From Christiangramia forsetii KT0803 (GTDB lineage Bacteria; Bacteroidota; Bacteroidia; Flavobacteriales; Flavobacteriaceae), in the NCBI RefSeq assembly GCF_000060345.1, contig NC_008571.1, positions 1,178,001 through 1,242,000 of the forward strand: a stretch of 64,000 nucleotides of DNA, read 5' to 3'. Made by a program: the position numbers and the translations under genes. This document shows positions 1-9,242 of the stretch, in pieces; within the stretch, counting starts at the first letter, position 1, and every line of letters begins with the position of its first letter. The notes beneath the pieces were generated by a model that ran no database searches, had not been told where the DNA came from, and saw only the letters and a program-made list of their open reading frames with translations.

Positions 1-293
1 ACCGCATCATAATCAAAAGCCTTAAATGCGTACTTGGTTTTACCGGTTACGAATATAATTTGCGGTTTATTAGGAAGATTATCCAGAAGTTCAAATCCAG
101 ATAATATTGGCATTTCTATATCCAGGAAAATTAGATCAGTTTCGGTATCCAACAAACCATTTTTAGTCTCGATAGCATTATTATATTCAGCTACCAGTTT
201 TAAATTCGGGTGGTCTTTAATTAATTTGACGATAGATAGCCTTTGAAGGCTAGAGTCGTCTACGACAGCACATTTGAGTAAAACTTCTTCCAC
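1..293 (-). CDS. LytTR-type response regulator, receiver domain (3' part outside window)
   Basis: Reverse-strand reading from a GTG at 291-293 gives about 97 residues of a CheY-like receiver domain before the window edge. The acidic pair appears as VVDD near residue 10, the phospho-acceptor Asp in FLDIEMP near residue 60, and the conserved Lys in VTGKTKYA near residue 85. An in-frame TAA lies three codons upstream of the GTG, and the only nearby ATG is out of frame, so a GTG start is required. The phrase KYAFKAFDYDAV is typical of receiver domains joined to a LytTR DNA-binding domain, which would lie outside the window. Membership of the LytTR class is therefore inference; the receiver domain is clear. 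Confidence 0.8.
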   Translation of the reverse strand, partial: MEEVLLKCAVVDDSSLQRLSIVKLIKDHPNLKLVAEYNNAIETKNGLLDTETDLIFLDIEMPILSGFELLDNLPNKPQIIFVTGKTKYAFKAFDYDA

Positions 294-398
294 GATTATT
301 TAGGTTAGTCAAGAACAATATTACTCATTAATAATAAGAAATACAAGGTAAAAACCATTTTGACCGATAATATTTGTGTTTTATCCTTGTAAATTTAC

Positions 399-429
399 TT
401 TGAAATAACGAATAATAATTCTATTTTTG
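399..429 (+). promoter_or_regulatory. Bacteroidota-type promoter of the rpsF operon
   Basis: TTTG at 399-402 and TATTTTTG at 422-429 are separated by exactly 19 bp and match the Bacteroidota consensus (-33 TTTG, -7 TAnnTTTG). The rpsF ATG follows 27 bp after the -7 box. This is a pattern match, not a mapped start site. Confidence 0.7.
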
Positions 430-456
430 CAGCCGATTTAATATAAAATAATTTTT

Positions 457-795
457 ATGAACAATTATGAAACTGTTTTCATCTTGAATCCCGTTTTATC
501 TGATGAGCAGATAAAGGAGACAGTTAAGAAATACGAAGATTTTCTTGTTTCTAAAGGAGCTGAGATGGTAGCTAAAGAAGATTGGGGCCTAAGAAAACTG
601 GCTTATGCAATCCAACACAAGAAAAGTGGTTTTTATCACTTATTTGAATACAAAGCTCCTGGTGATGCAATTGAGCCGCTAGAGTTAGAATTCAGAAGAG
701 AAGAGCGTATGATGCGTTATTTAACTGTAAAGTTAGACAAGCATGCTATCGCCTGGGCTGAAAAAAGAAGAAAACGTAACAAGGAAAAAGCGTAA
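457..795 (+). CDS. rpsF: 30S ribosomal protein S6
   Basis: A 112-residue protein with the S6 signatures YETVFILNP at the N terminus, [12 protein letters not shown] in the middle and [13 protein letters not shown] near residue 85. S6 binds S18 on the platform of the small subunit. Length and gene order (rpsF-rpsR-rplI) are standard for Bacteroidota. It ends 2 bp before rpsR, so the genes are probably translationally coupled and driven by the promoter at 399-429. Confidence 0.97.
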   Translation: MNNYETVFILNPVLSDEQIKETVKKYEDFLVSKGAEMVAKEDWGLRKLAYAIQHKKSGFYHLFEYKAPGDAIEPLELEFRREERMMRYLTVKLDKHAIAWAEKRRKRNKEKA

Positions 796-797
796 CC

Positions 798-1097
798 ATG
801 GCAACATCTATTGAACAACAAGCAAAAGGAAAAAAAGACGGAGAGATCAGGTATCTTACTCCTCTTAATATAGAGACTACCAAGGCTAAGAAATACTGTA
901 GGTTTAAAAGATCGGGTATCAAGTATATCGATTATAAAGATCCAGATTTCTTAATGGGCTTTGTAAACGAACAGGGTAAATTGTTACCTCGTCGTTTAAC
1001 AGGTACTTCTTTGAAGTTCCAGAGAAAAGTGGCTACAGCCGTAAAACGTGCTCGTCACTTAGCATTAATGCCTTACGTAGGTGATTTATTAAAATAA
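798..1097 (+). CDS. rpsR: 30S ribosomal protein S18
   Basis: A 99-residue basic protein with the S18 core [21 protein letters not shown] and the [20 protein letters not shown] motif ending in [11 protein letters not shown]18 pairs with S6 on the 30S platform. The N-terminal extension of about 25 polar residues ([16 protein letters not shown]) is common in Bacteroidota S18. It is the middle gene of the three-gene ribosomal operon. Confidence 0.97.
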   Translation: MATSIEQQAKGKKDGEIRYLTPLNIETTKAKKYCRFKRSGIKYIDYKDPDFLMGFVNEQGKLLPRRLTGTSLKFQRKVATAVKRARHLALMPYVGDLLK

Positions 1098-1109
1098 AAA
1101 GAGGCAGTT

Positions 1110-1559
1110 ATGGAAGTGATACTTAAAAAAGACGTAGATAATTTAGGTTTTAAAGATGATCTTGTAGCTGTTAAGAACGGTTACGGTAGAAACTATCTTA
1201 TTCCACATGGTTTTGCTGAATTAGCAACTCCTTCTGCAAGAAAAGTTTTATCTGAAACTTTGAAGCAGAGAGCCTATAAAGAACAAAAGCATATTGACGA
1301 AGCTAAAAAACAAGCTGAAAAGCTTAATAACCTGGAAATTAAGATTACTGCTAAGGCAGGTGCAGGGGATAAGCTTTTTGGATCCATTACTAATGGAGAT
1401 TTAGCTGATGCTCTTGCTAAAGAAGGTGTAGAGATCGAAAAGAAATATATTAGCATTGCTGGTGGAAACATCAAACGTTTAGGACAGTATGATGCTACTT
1501 TACGTTTTCATCGTGAAGTAATATCTAACTTTTCTTTTGACGTTGTAGGAGACGCTTAA
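1110..1559 (+). CDS. rplI: 50S ribosomal protein L9
   Basis: A 149-residue protein of normal L9 length. The N-terminal rRNA-binding domain shows VILKKDVDNLGFKDDLV and the L9 signature GYGRNYLIPHGFA. A charged linker helix (residues 50-75) and the C-terminal domain with KLFGSIT follow. L9 binds 23S rRNA and bridges to neighbouring ribosomes. It is the last gene of the operon and is followed directly by a terminator hairpin. Confidence 0.97.
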   Translation: MEVILKKDVDNLGFKDDLVAVKNGYGRNYLIPHGFAELATPSARKVLSETLKQRAYKEQKHIDEAKKQAEKLNNLEIKITAKAGAGDKLFGSITNGDLADALAKEGVEIEKKYISIAGGNIKRLGQYDATLRFHREVISNFSFDVVGDA

Positions 1560-1577
1560 TTTATTTTATTTATAGAA

Positions 1578-1616
1578 AAAAGCCTGCTCATTCTTTGAGT
1601 GGGCTTTTCTTTTTTA
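1578..1616 (+). terminator. Rho-independent terminator after rplI
   Basis: AAGCCTGCTCA pairs across a 5-nt loop with TGAGTGGGCTT (two G-U type pairs) and is followed by a T-rich tract (TTTTCTTTTTT). It lies 20-55 bp after the rplI stop. Confidence 0.85.
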
Positions 1617-1686
1617 GTGAAACTGAATTTTGATTTTTTATCAAAATTCTTTGTTGAACTAATCCTGTAGACTAGCAGGATTTATT

Positions 1687-2172
1687 ATGAAAGAATTTAT
1701 GAAATACGCACGATTAACAAAGGAGCAGTTAGAAGAAATGCATCAGGAATTCATCAATTTTCTGGCCACACAGTCTATTACTGGAGATGAGTGGCAGAAG
1801 ATCAAAAAAGATAAACCTGAGACTGCTGAAGAAGAATTAGATATATTTAGTGATCTTGTTTGGGAAGGTGTCTTAAATAAAGTGGAGTATCTGGAACATT
1901 TTTCTCCAAATCAGATGTTTCTTTTCCATATCACTACCGCTACGATAGAATTAATAGCGGTGAAGATAGAAAATGAAGCAATAGATATTACTACCAGAGA
2001 AGGCTATCAGTGGTTGCAAACTAATTTGATGGACGATGCTGTAAATATTTATACTTCTACCAGAGCAATTAGTGATGATAGAAATAAGGATATTTTTGCC
2101 CTTATCAAACAAGGTGCTAATATCACACAAGGAGCGCTTTACGGTTATTTTAAGGATGTAGTTAAGGGATAA
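1687..2172 (+). CDS. Conserved hypothetical protein found after rplI
   Basis: A 161-residue acidic soluble protein without signal peptide or membrane segment. I recognise it as a conserved Bacteroidota protein often placed beside the S6-S18-L9 operon, but I do not know its function. Visible elements are an N-terminal KYARLTKEQLEEMHQEF, a central segment rich in acidic residues (ETAEEELDIFSDLVW) and a C-terminal GALYGYFKDVVKG. The start may be the Met at 1699 (MKYAR) rather than 1687; the first site has an AGGA 6 bp upstream. It stands alone between two hairpins. Confidence 0.8.
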   Translation: MKEFMKYARLTKEQLEEMHQEFINFLATQSITGDEWQKIKKDKPETAEEELDIFSDLVWEGVLNKVEYLEHFSPNQMFLFHITTATIELIAVKIENEAIDITTREGYQWLQTNLMDDAVNIYTSTRAISDDRNKDIFALIKQGANITQGALYGYFKDVVKG

Positions 2173-2177
2173 ATTAA

Positions 2178-2229
2178 TTTGAAAATGAGTTATTGAATCT
2201 TTCGATTTTCAAATTGATTCATTTTCAAA
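2178..2229. terminator. Hairpin between convergent genes
   Basis: TTTGAAAATGA at 2178-2188 is perfectly complementary to TCATTTTCAAA at 2219-2229. It lies between the stop codons of two convergent genes, so a bidirectional transcription stop is likely. There is no strong U tract. Confidence 0.5.
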
Positions 2230-2234
2230 CTTAT

Positions 2235-3473
2235 TTATTCATATCTAAGTGACTCGATAGGATCTTGTTTTGCAGCTTTGGCTGCTGGATAACTTCCCGC
2301 AAGGATTGCTACTAGAATGGTAATTCCCGTGGCCCAGAACATGGCTTTCCAAGGTGTGGTAAAATCAAAGTCAAGAGAGGTTGCAACAGCATAACCAATA
2401 AGAATTCCAAGTAATATCCCTAATAGTCCCCCAAGTTGACCAATAACCAGCGTTTCTAAAAAGAACTGGGTGGCAATCGTATTTTTCTTAGCTCCCAATG
2501 CCTTCCGAACCCCGATTTCACGGGTTCTTTCTGTTACCGTAACCAGCATAATATTCATCAGAGCTATAGAAGACCCGAAAATGGTAATTATGGAGATGAT
2601 CCAGGCTGCAATATTGAGGGCATCCGTTATCGAAAGAATTCGGTTAATAAGATCATCGCTTCTTTCCAATCCGAAGTTATTTTCTTCTTTTGGACTTAAT
2701 CCGCGAATATTTCTAAAGGTGATAATTGCTTCATCCATCGCCGCATCCAGCACTTCTTTATCTTCCACTTTGACGCTTAAACTATAATTGATGTTTGGTA
2801 GTGAAAAAATAGAACGAGCATGCTGAATAGGTATAAATACCCGAAGATCCTGGTTGTTTCCAAAAGTACTTCCTTTTGACTCCAATACCCCGATAACCTT
2901 AAATTTTGCGCCGCGAACACTAATAGTTCGGTTTACAGGATCGAAACCTTTAAAAATTCCATCTTTAAAATCTGAACCTATAACAGCAACATTATTATTA
3001 TTCTCAATATCAAAAACGTTAAATTCTCTTCCATCTTCAACGTTTAATCCGGAATTTTCGAGATAATATTCATTAACTCCCATTACCGAAATTTCGGGAT
3101 CGGTCTTTTCATTTTCATATTTAATTTCTGCAGATCCGGTTCCTGTGAAAGAAATGGCCGTTTCTGTATATGGGTATTGAAATTTTTCTTTAAACTCCAT
3201 CACTTCACGATAACTTACTACAGGATTCACTTTTCTGTCCTCACTACGGGAACTCTGTGTTTGGAATTCATATCGTTGCAGATTAAAGGTATTGGAACCC
3301 ATAGAAGCAAAATCTTTACTAATGGTGTTCTCCAGTGCCGAGACAGCACTTAGAATGCCCACTAGCGCCGTAATACCAATAGCGATAATTAGAACCGTAA
3401 GAATGGTTCTAAGGGATTGATTTCTGATAGAATTAAGGGCTATCCTTATATTTTCTCTAAAGAGTGAAAACAT
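2235..3473 (-). CDS. ABC transporter permease, MacB/FtsX family
   Basis: A 412-residue membrane protein with the MacB topology: one N-terminal transmembrane helix (about residues 18-45, TILTVLIIAIGITALVGIL), a large extracytoplasmic MacB-like domain (about 46-285), then three C-terminal helices (about 285-400). The conserved TERTREIGVRKALGAK segment precedes the third helix and YPAAKAAKQDPIESLRYE closes the protein. Such permeases work with a separate ATPase in mechanotransmission, peptide export or lipoprotein-related transport. No ATPase gene lies beside it here, so the partner must be elsewhere and the substrate is unknown. Confidence 0.9.
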   Translation of the reverse strand: MFSLFRENIRIALNSIRNQSLRTILTVLIIAIGITALVGILSAVSALENTISKDFASMGSNTFNLQRYEFQTQSSRSEDRKVNPVVSYREVMEFKEKFQYPYTETAISFTGTGSAEIKYENEKTDPEISVMGVNEYYLENSGLNVEDGREFNVFDIENNNNVAVIGSDFKDGIFKGFDPVNRTISVRGAKFKVIGVLESKGSTFGNNQDLRVFIPIQHARSIFSLPNINYSLSVKVEDKEVLDAAMDEAIITFRNIRGLSPKEENNFGLERSDDLINRILSITDALNIAAWIISIITIFGSSIALMNIMLVTVTERTREIGVRKALGAKKNTIATQFFLETLVIGQLGGLLGILLGILIGYAVATSLDFDFTTPWKAMFWATGITILVAILAGSYPAAKAAKQDPIESLRYE

Positions 3474-3542
3474 GGTTTGAATTTTCTGGCTTACCGGTTA
3501 GACTATAAAATTAGAACTTTGTTACTTAAAATTTCAATTTTG

Positions 3543-3572
3543 TTTGGGTTCGGTTAAAAATTAAGATATTTG
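3543..3572 (+). promoter_or_regulatory. Probable hisS promoter
   Basis: TTTG at 3543-3546 and GATATTTG at 3565-3572 (one mismatch to TAnnTTTG) with 18 bp between them, 34 bp before the hisS ATG. Pattern match only. Confidence 0.5.
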
Positions 3573-3606
3573 CATTCCTAAATAGCAATTCAGCTTAAAA
3601 TATATC

Positions 3607-4977
3607 ATGGCACAAAAACCGTCTATACCAAAAGGTACGAGAGATTTTTCACCGGAAGAAGTCGCAAAGAGAAATTATATTTTTAATACCATCCAAACAG
3701 AATTTAAAGGCTTCGGATTTCAGCCAATTGAAACCCCAAGTTTTGAAAATTCTTCCACCCTTATGGGGAAATATGGAGATGAAGGTGACCGCCTGATTTT
3801 TAAAATCCTGAATTCAGGAGATTTCCTTAAAAAAGCTGATAAGGACGCCTTGGCTAATAGCGATAGTCTAAAACTAACTTCTTCTATTAGTGAGAAAGCT
3901 TTGCGTTATGATCTTACGGTTCCATTTGCGCGATATGTGGTACAACATCAAAATGAAATTGAATTCCCGTTTAAAAGATACCAGATCCAACCTGTTTGGA
4001 GGGCAGATCGTCCTCAAAAAGGAAGATTTAGAGAATTTTTTCAGTGTGATGCAGATGTAGTTGGAAGCAATAGTCTTTGGCAGGAAGTGGAGTTTGTTCA
4101 GTTATACGACGCTGTTTTTAATAAGCTTGGTTTAGAAGGAGTGACGATTAAGATCAATAATCGTAAGGTTCTTTCCGGTTTTGCTGAAGTGATCGGGGAG
4201 CAGGATAAATTAATCGATTTTACGGTTGCCCTGGACAAGCTTGACAAAATAGGTGAGGAGGGAGTTAAAAAGGAAATGCGTGAAAAAGGTATTTCTGAAG
4301 AGGCATTAAACAAGATTCAGCCAATTTTTAATCTAAATGGAAATTTTGCTGAAAAGATAGAAGGATTAAAAACTATTTTGGAAGGTTCTGAAACAGGACA
4401 GAAAGGAATTGAAGAATTGCAGTTTATTCAAAATGCGATTGAAGAAATGCCATTATCGGTGGCAAAACTTGATTTAGATGTCACCCTGGCTCGCGGACTC
4501 AATTATTATACAGGAGCAATTTTTGAAGTTGCCGCTCCCGAAAATGTAAAAATGGGCTCTATTGGTGGTGGAGGTCGTTACGACGATCTAACAGGTATTT
4601 TTGGATTGAAAGATATGAGTGGAATAGGAATTTCCTTCGGACTTGATAGAATATATCTTGTACTGGAAGAGCTTGGACTTTTCCCGGCTACGGTTACTGA
4701 AAATACAAAAGTTCTGTTTATCAATTTTGGAGAAAAAGAAGCGCTTTATGCTATGAAGGCAGTCAAAAGGCTTAGAGAGGAAAATATTATCGCAGAGTTG
4801 TATCCAGATTCAGCCAAGATGGGAAAACAAATGAAATATGCCGATAAAAGAAGTATTCCTTATGTGGTTCTAGCCGGGGAAGAGGAAATAAACGATAAAA
4901 AGTTCACTCTAAAGCATATGAAATCGGGAGAACAATCAAATTTAGATTTTAACGGACTTTCGGGTGCTCTTAAATAA
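3607..4977 (+). CDS. hisS: Histidyl-tRNA synthetase
   Basis: A 456-residue class II aminoacyl-tRNA synthetase that charges tRNA-His. The N terminus reads [10 protein letters not shown], followed by the motif 2 region ([12 protein letters not shown], then [28 protein letters not shown]). The HisRS-specific [13 protein letters not shown] and GGGGRYDDL motifs and motif 3 ([11 protein letters not shown]) follow. The C-terminal 90 residues form the anticodon-binding domain ([11 protein letters not shown] to YVVLAGEEE). Length is normal. It is monocistronic between its own promoter and a perfect hairpin. Confidence 0.97.
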   Translation: MAQKPSIPKGTRDFSPEEVAKRNYIFNTIQTEFKGFGFQPIETPSFENSSTLMGKYGDEGDRLIFKILNSGDFLKKADKDALANSDSLKLTSSISEKALRYDLTVPFARYVVQHQNEIEFPFKRYQIQPVWRADRPQKGRFREFFQCDADVVGSNSLWQEVEFVQLYDAVFNKLGLEGVTIKINNRKVLSGFAEVIGEQDKLIDFTVALDKLDKIGEEGVKKEMREKGISEEALNKIQPIFNLNGNFAEKIEGLKTILEGSETGQKGIEELQFIQNAIEEMPLSVAKLDLDVTLARGLNYYTGAIFEVAAPENVKMGSIGGGGRYDDLTGIFGLKDMSGIGISFGLDRIYLVLEELGLFPATVTENTKVLFINFGEKEALYAMKAVKRLREENIIAELYPDSAKMGKQMKYADKRSIPYVVLAGEEEINDKKFTLKHMKSGEQSNLDFNGLSGALK

Positions 4978-5000
4978 CATTTAGGAAACCTCCATTATTC

Positions 5001-5043
5001 TGAACTTGTTTCAATATCTAATTTATAGACTGAAACAAGTTCA
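5001..5043. terminator. Bidirectional terminator between hisS and the aldo/keto reductase
   Basis: TGAACTTGTTTCA at 5001-5013 is the perfect reverse complement of TGAAACAAGTTCA at 5031-5043, with a 17-nt AT-rich loop. It lies between two convergent stop codons. Confidence 0.7.
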
Positions 5044-5053
5044 GCTTGGAAAT

Positions 5054-6004
5054 TTAAGAACTGGCGTTATTGAGCATCGTCATTTCTTCTGAAGTTAATT
5101 CAAAAGAAATAGCTTCTTTAAAAGATTTGAAATGATCCGGTTTTGTAGTACTGGCAATAGGGGCGGTGACTCCCGGACGTTGAATAATCCATCGTAAAGC
5201 AATACCCGCCTGGGATATATTATGATGATCTGAAATATCCTTTAGAGCTTTTAAAACTTTTTTACCACGATCATTAAAATATTCTTTCAAAAACTGCTCT
5301 CTTTCAGTTCCTTTTATACCTTCTAAATTATCATATTTTCCTGTTAGAAATCCGCTTGCTAGTGAGAAGTAGCTCGTGACCCCCAAATTATTCTTTTTGC
5401 AGATCTCCTGTATGTCACCTTCAAATTTATCTCTAACCATTAAACTATATTCCGGCTGAAAAACCTCGTATTTCGGTAAGCCTTCCGTTTTTGAGGCTTC
5501 AAGTGAAGCTTTAAGTCTTTCAGGAGATAGATTAGAAGCGCCAATATATCTCACCTTTCCCTGGTCTATAAGTTTCTGGTAAGCTTCCAAAGTTTCTTCC
5601 ACAGGTGTCTTGTCATCATCCCAATGCGTGAAATAAAGATCAATATGATCGGTTTGGAGACGTCTCAAGGAGTCTTCTACTGCTTTTAGAATATGAGTTT
5701 TTGAGATGTTTTTATCCCCACCTTGTTGCATACTGGAACCAACCTTAGTAGCGATCGTGAGTTTATGCCGATTTCCCCGGGCTTTCATATATTTTCCAAT
5801 GATGCTTTCAGATTCACCGCCAGAATTTCCTTTTGCCCATCGCGAATATACATCGGCACTATCAATCATATTGAATCCCATATCCAGAAACTGGTCCATC
5901 AATTCAAAAGATTCCTTTTCATTTGCTGTCCATCCGAATACATTTCCCCCAAAAATAATTGGAGCAGTTTCAAGTTTTGTATTTCCTAATAGCTTCTTTT
6001 CCAT
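5054..6004 (-). CDS. Aldo/keto reductase
   Basis: A 316-residue (alpha/beta)8 NAD(P)H-dependent oxidoreductase. The catalytic tetrad is visible as D48 and Y53 (IDSADVYSRW), K87 (IATKVGS) and H127 (YFTHWDDD). GKVRYIGASNLS and the late cofactor-binding segment (PIASTTKPDHFKS) are family-typical. It belongs to the broad AKR group that includes YajO/Tas-like enzymes reducing aldehydes or ketones; the substrate cannot be read from sequence. It is monocistronic. Confidence 0.92.
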   Translation of the reverse strand: MEKKLLGNTKLETAPIIFGGNVFGWTANEKESFELMDQFLDMGFNMIDSADVYSRWAKGNSGGESESIIGKYMKARGNRHKLTIATKVGSSMQQGGDKNISKTHILKAVEDSLRRLQTDHIDLYFTHWDDDKTPVEETLEAYQKLIDQGKVRYIGASNLSPERLKASLEASKTEGLPKYEVFQPEYSLMVRDKFEGDIQEICKKNNLGVTSYFSLASGFLTGKYDNLEGIKGTEREQFLKEYFNDRGKKVLKALKDISDHHNISQAGIALRWIIQRPGVTAPIASTTKPDHFKSFKEAISFELTSEEMTMLNNASS

Positions 6005-6135
6005 CTTTGCTTTTTATTAAATTGAACTCTATAGTTTTCTTCTGAATTCTCATCTTACCTTTCGGAATGCCTTCAGAAGAAAATATCTCTAAGAATAAAT
6101 TAATGATTAAAATTATAGATATTATTAGTGTTCTG

Positions 6136-7107
6136 TTAAGATTTGGGTTTATGCCTTAATGACAACAGAATGGAGCCGGTAAGAATGACAGCTATAAAAA
6201 CCAGAGATATCCAGATTGGAATTTCAACTTGTTCGCTTACTAGAAATTTCACTCCTACAAATGCGAGAATAATCGCAAGACCTTCATTCAAAAAAACAAA
6301 ACGATCTTTCATATCTGCAAGTAAAAAGTACAAAGCCCTAAGTCCCAGAATCGCGAAAGCATTTGAACTTATAACAATAAACTTATCTCTTGTTACTGCG
6401 AGTATAGCGGGAATAGAGTCTAATGCGAAGATAATATCGGTGAGTTCTACGATCACTAATACTACAAACAACGGAGTTGCAAGACGCTTACCATTTTCAA
6501 TGACGAAAAACTTATCTTCTACGTACTTATTGGTTTGTGGGATTATTTTCTTAGCCCATTTAAATATCCGGTTGTTTTCAGGATCGGTTCCGGAGGTTTT
6601 ACTTTTAAAGATCTTATAAGCAGTGAATAATAGAAAGGCTCCAAAAACGTAGATGATCCAGTGAAATTTTTCTATTAATGCGATTCCGCCGAGAATAAAA
6701 GCGACTCTTAAAACCAAAGCACCAAAAATTCCCCAAAATAAAACCTTATGCTGAAATTCTTTCGGAACTTTAAAATAGGTGAACAACACCGCCCATAAGA
6801 ATACATTGTCCATAGAAAGGGACTTCTCAATAAGATACCCGGTAATATATTCCCCTGCAGCTCCGGTTCCCTGCCACCACGCGATGACTCCTGTAAAAGC
6901 AACTCCCAGGCTAATCCAGCCAGCGCTATACCATGCAGCTTCCCGGGTGTTTATTTTATGAGGATTACGCATTACGAGCTTTAAATCTACTATAAGAAGC
7001 AGCACTATAAAAGCAGCAAAAGCAATCCATATCCAGGTATCAATTTCAGGACTTGCAGACGCTGGGTTTGCCTGTATAAATAGAAAGGAAAGTAGGAAAT
7101 TCTGCAT
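6136..7107 (-). CDS. TerC/Alx family membrane protein
   Basis: A 323-residue protein with about nine hydrophobic helices. It carries the two acidic family motifs: KSLSMDNVFLW near residue 95 and VELTDIIFALDSIPA near residue 215. These acidic intramembrane residues are thought to bind metal ions in the Alx/TerC group, which is linked to manganese homeostasis and tellurite resistance. The short N-terminal segment before the first helix is variable in the family, so the start is not certain. It is monocistronic; the next 240 bp upstream hold no gene. Confidence 0.92.
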   Translation of the reverse strand: MQNFLLSFLFIQANPASASPEIDTWIWIAFAAFIVLLLIVDLKLVMRNPHKINTREAAWYSAGWISLGVAFTGVIAWWQGTGAAGEYITGYLIEKSLSMDNVFLWAVLFTYFKVPKEFQHKVLFWGIFGALVLRVAFILGGIALIEKFHWIIYVFGAFLLFTAYKIFKSKTSGTDPENNRIFKWAKKIIPQTNKYVEDKFFVIENGKRLATPLFVVLVIVELTDIIFALDSIPAILAVTRDKFIVISSNAFAILGLRALYFLLADMKDRFVFLNEGLAIILAFVGVKFLVSEQVEIPIWISLVFIAVILTGSILLSLRHKPKS

Positions 7108-7349
7108 CTAAAACTTAATGAGGATCAAAGAAAAGTTTTTTTAAGCAGGGACACCTAAGATTTAAAACAACTATAACAGAAAATCAGATTATAATAAGCC
7201 AGCCCGGAAAACGCAAAAATTTTTCTAGCGTAAAAGGTATTTTTTGGAGCAGGATTTAATTTTACAATACTTTTTTTTAATCAGCACAGAAAATCTCTAA
7301 GCAGAAAGAGCTTTTTTAGTGTAATTTCTGAAATTTGAAAATATTGCAA

Positions 7350-7736
7350 TTATAACCCACGTATAATTTTCTCCAGCTTCTCTCCAATTTCTATAGCGAT
7401 CATTTCTAAGTCATCATTCTTTACAGCCTGCATGGAAGCCATAGGATTTACTGCCGCGACTTCAATTTTCCCGTTTTCTAATTCCTGAACAATTATATTG
7501 CAAGGCAGCATGGTACCAATTTTATCTTCAGCCTTTAAAGCCTTATGCGCATATGGGGCGTTACAGGCTCCCAGAATGCGATATTTTTTAAAATCTACAT
7601 CAAGTTTTTTCTTAAGAGTTTCGGTAACATTAATTTCTGTTAATACGCCGAAGCCTTCTTCCTCCAGTTTCCCGGTCACTTTATCAATAACCTCTTCAAA
7701 CTCTCCAGTAATCGTTTTATCGAAATAATATTTCAT
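7350..7736 (-). CDS. DUF302 domain protein
   Basis: A 128-residue cytosolic protein matching DUF302: an N-terminal YYFDKTITGEFEEVIDKV strand-helix unit, the conserved RILGACNAPYAHKAL core near residue 55, and LPCNIIVQE near residue 80. The function of the family is unknown; it is often found near metal or sulfur genes. Here it faces away from the DoxX-DsrE-efflux block. A decayed paralogue lies at 58430-58807, beside the copper genes of the island. Confidence 0.9.
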   Translation of the reverse strand: MKYYFDKTITGEFEEVIDKVTGKLEEEGFGVLTEINVTETLKKKLDVDFKKYRILGACNAPYAHKALKAEDKIGTMLPCNIIVQELENGKIEVAAVNPMASMQAVKNDDLEMIAIEIGEKLEKIIRGL

Positions 7737-7880
7737 GATTTTTTATTTAAATGGATATGATAAATATACGGCTATACCTAATGATTTTCCGTAACCTATG
7801 TTACATAAACAGTGTGACTATATCTATGTAACAAAGGTTACATGCAGTGGGAGCTTAATCTAATATATTTGAAAACTTCT

Positions 7881-8243
7881 ATGCACGTAAAAAAAATCAT
7901 AGCGATATTTCTACTAACCGTTTTTTTAGGGGAACTGGTTACGGTAGATACTGATATACTGAATTTTATAGCAGATGCGAACCAGGTAGTCCTTATAAAT
8001 TTTTCCTGTAAAAATAAGAAAAAGGATTTTCAGGAATCGGGTGAAAACTTTAAAACCGCCTCTCCAGTTCAAATACTGAAATTTGCCAGGACCTGTTCTA
8101 ATAATTATCAACTGAGTGTAGAAAAAGAGAATTCTAAAATTTTTACTTTAGATTACAGGCTATTCGTGTATAGAAAACAATTGATTGCCAGTATTGATCC
8201 CAGAAAATTATACCCACCTCCGCAATATTCATTAGCGACCTGA
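7881..8243 (+). CDS. Small secreted or anchored hypothetical protein
   Basis: About 120 residues from the ATG at 7881; an upstream ATG at 7842 would only add a polar, non-homologous-looking stretch before the signal. The N terminus (MHVKKIIAIFLLTVFLGELV) is a signal peptide or membrane anchor. The remainder is basic, with two Cys residues (FSCKNK and ARTCSN), and ends in a Pro-rich tail (YPPPQYS). I do not recognise a family. Spacing and orientation suggest it leads the DoxX-DsrE group that follows, and it may have a role in the envelope. Confidence 0.65.
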   Translation: MHVKKIIAIFLLTVFLGELVTVDTDILNFIADANQVVLINFSCKNKKKDFQESGENFKTASPVQILKFARTCSNNYQLSVEKENSKIFTLDYRLFVYRKQLIASIDPRKLYPPPQYSLAT

Positions 8244-8299
8244 TTTAAAATAGCCTGGAAACATAGATTATTTCCCGGCCTAATTATTCACGAACCTTA

Positions 8300-8716
8300 A
8301 TGAATTCAATGAAAGCAAGAATTTTAGTTTCCTATAGATCGGTACAGCTATTGCGCATTTTACTGAGTGGAATATTCTTAGTGGCGAGTTTTAACCATAT
8401 TTTAAATTTGGAAAAAACAATCAAGCGTATAGACCAGGCAAGGTTTAAAGGAATTGCCTATTTTTTTGGTAATCCGGAATACCTGGTAATTATATCAGGC
8501 ATCGTAATGATGATAGCAGGCTTTTGCCTTCTGATTGGGTACAAAAGCCGGTGGGCTGCAATGGCACTGGCAGCAGTTATTATTCCCATAACCCTAACCG
8601 TTCAGGTAGGCCAAATACATACTTTAGGCCCTCTCTTTAAAAATATTGCAATTCTGGGAGGACTCCTATTTTTTATATTAAACGATATACAAACTTTTAA
8701 AAAACAAGAACCATGA
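8300..8716 (+). CDS. DoxX-like membrane protein
   Basis: A 138-residue protein with four hydrophobic helices (about residues 18-35, 58-80, 85-105 and 112-130) in the DoxX/MauE-like arrangement: LLRILLSGIFLVASFNHI, then a GYKSRWAAMAL turn. DoxX-type proteins are associated with quinone-linked or thiol-disulfide chemistry, but the precise role here is unknown. The start may be the second Met at 8309. It overlaps the next gene by 4 bp (ATGA), so the two are translationally coupled. Confidence 0.75.
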   Translation: MNSMKARILVSYRSVQLLRILLSGIFLVASFNHILNLEKTIKRIDQARFKGIAYFFGNPEYLVIISGIVMMIAGFCLLIGYKSRWAAMALAAVIIPITLTVQVGQIHTLGPLFKNIAILGGLLFFILNDIQTFKKQEP

Positions 8717-9135
8717 AAAAGCTAATTTTAGGATTATTTATCCTTACACTTACATTCACGAATGTATTAAACGCGCAAACCTCAAAACAGGATCAGCATT
8801 CACATAATTATGTGGTGCTCACTAAAAAGATCCCCCAACTCCAGCCAATAATTTTAACGGCTGAGGCTCTGGCGAAAGAAGATGGAAAGAGTTTTGGCGA
8901 TTTTCAGGCGATTATCTGCGGAAAAACCGTACAAGACATTAAGGATAACGAAATGATGAAAGACTTTATTGAAAAAGCTGAAAAAGCGCACGTGAAAATC
9001 GTTGTATGCGGATTTTCTTTAAAAAAGTTTAAAGTGAATAAAAAAGATATCCCTATCGAGCTGGAAGTTGTGGACAATGGAATCTTACATGATTTTCAAC
9101 TTCAGAAGAAAGGATATTTAAGTATAGAACTCTAA
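8713..9135 (+). CDS. Periplasmic DsrE-like protein
   Basis: A 140-residue protein with a clear signal peptide (MKKLILGLFILTLTFTNVLNAQ). The remainder resembles the DsrE/DsrF-like sulfur relay fold: an alpha-beta pattern with two Cys at the strand ends (AIICGKTV and IVVCGFSL). The family moves or senses sulfane sulfur, and the secreted version next to a DoxX-like gene suggests an envelope thiol or sulfur function. The specific role is inference. A perfect terminator follows. Confidence 0.65.
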   Translation: MKKLILGLFILTLTFTNVLNAQTSKQDQHSHNYVVLTKKIPQLQPIILTAEALAKEDGKSFGDFQAIICGKTVQDIKDNEMMKDFIEKAEKAHVKIVVCGFSLKKFKVNKKDIPIELEVVDNGILHDFQLQKKGYLSIEL

Positions 9136-9163
9136 TATCTGGGATATTTTTTAGGTAAAGTAT

Positions 9164-9198
9164 AAACCATAAGAGCTAAAGTTCTTATGGTTTATTTT
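9164..9198 (+). terminator. Rho-independent terminator after the DsrE-like gene
   Basis: AAACCATAAGA at 9164-9174 pairs perfectly with TCTTATGGTTT at 9183-9193, followed by ATTTTATTTT. It separates the DoxX/DsrE group from the efflux operon. Confidence 0.85.
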
Positions 9199-9242
9199 AT
9201 TTTCCCTCTAATCTCTCTCGTAAATTACTATTTTTGTAACCT

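Noticed and set aside
6143-6619. Plus-strand 158-residue ORF opposite the TerC gene
   Set aside because: It is the complement of conserved TerC helices and has no recognisable features.
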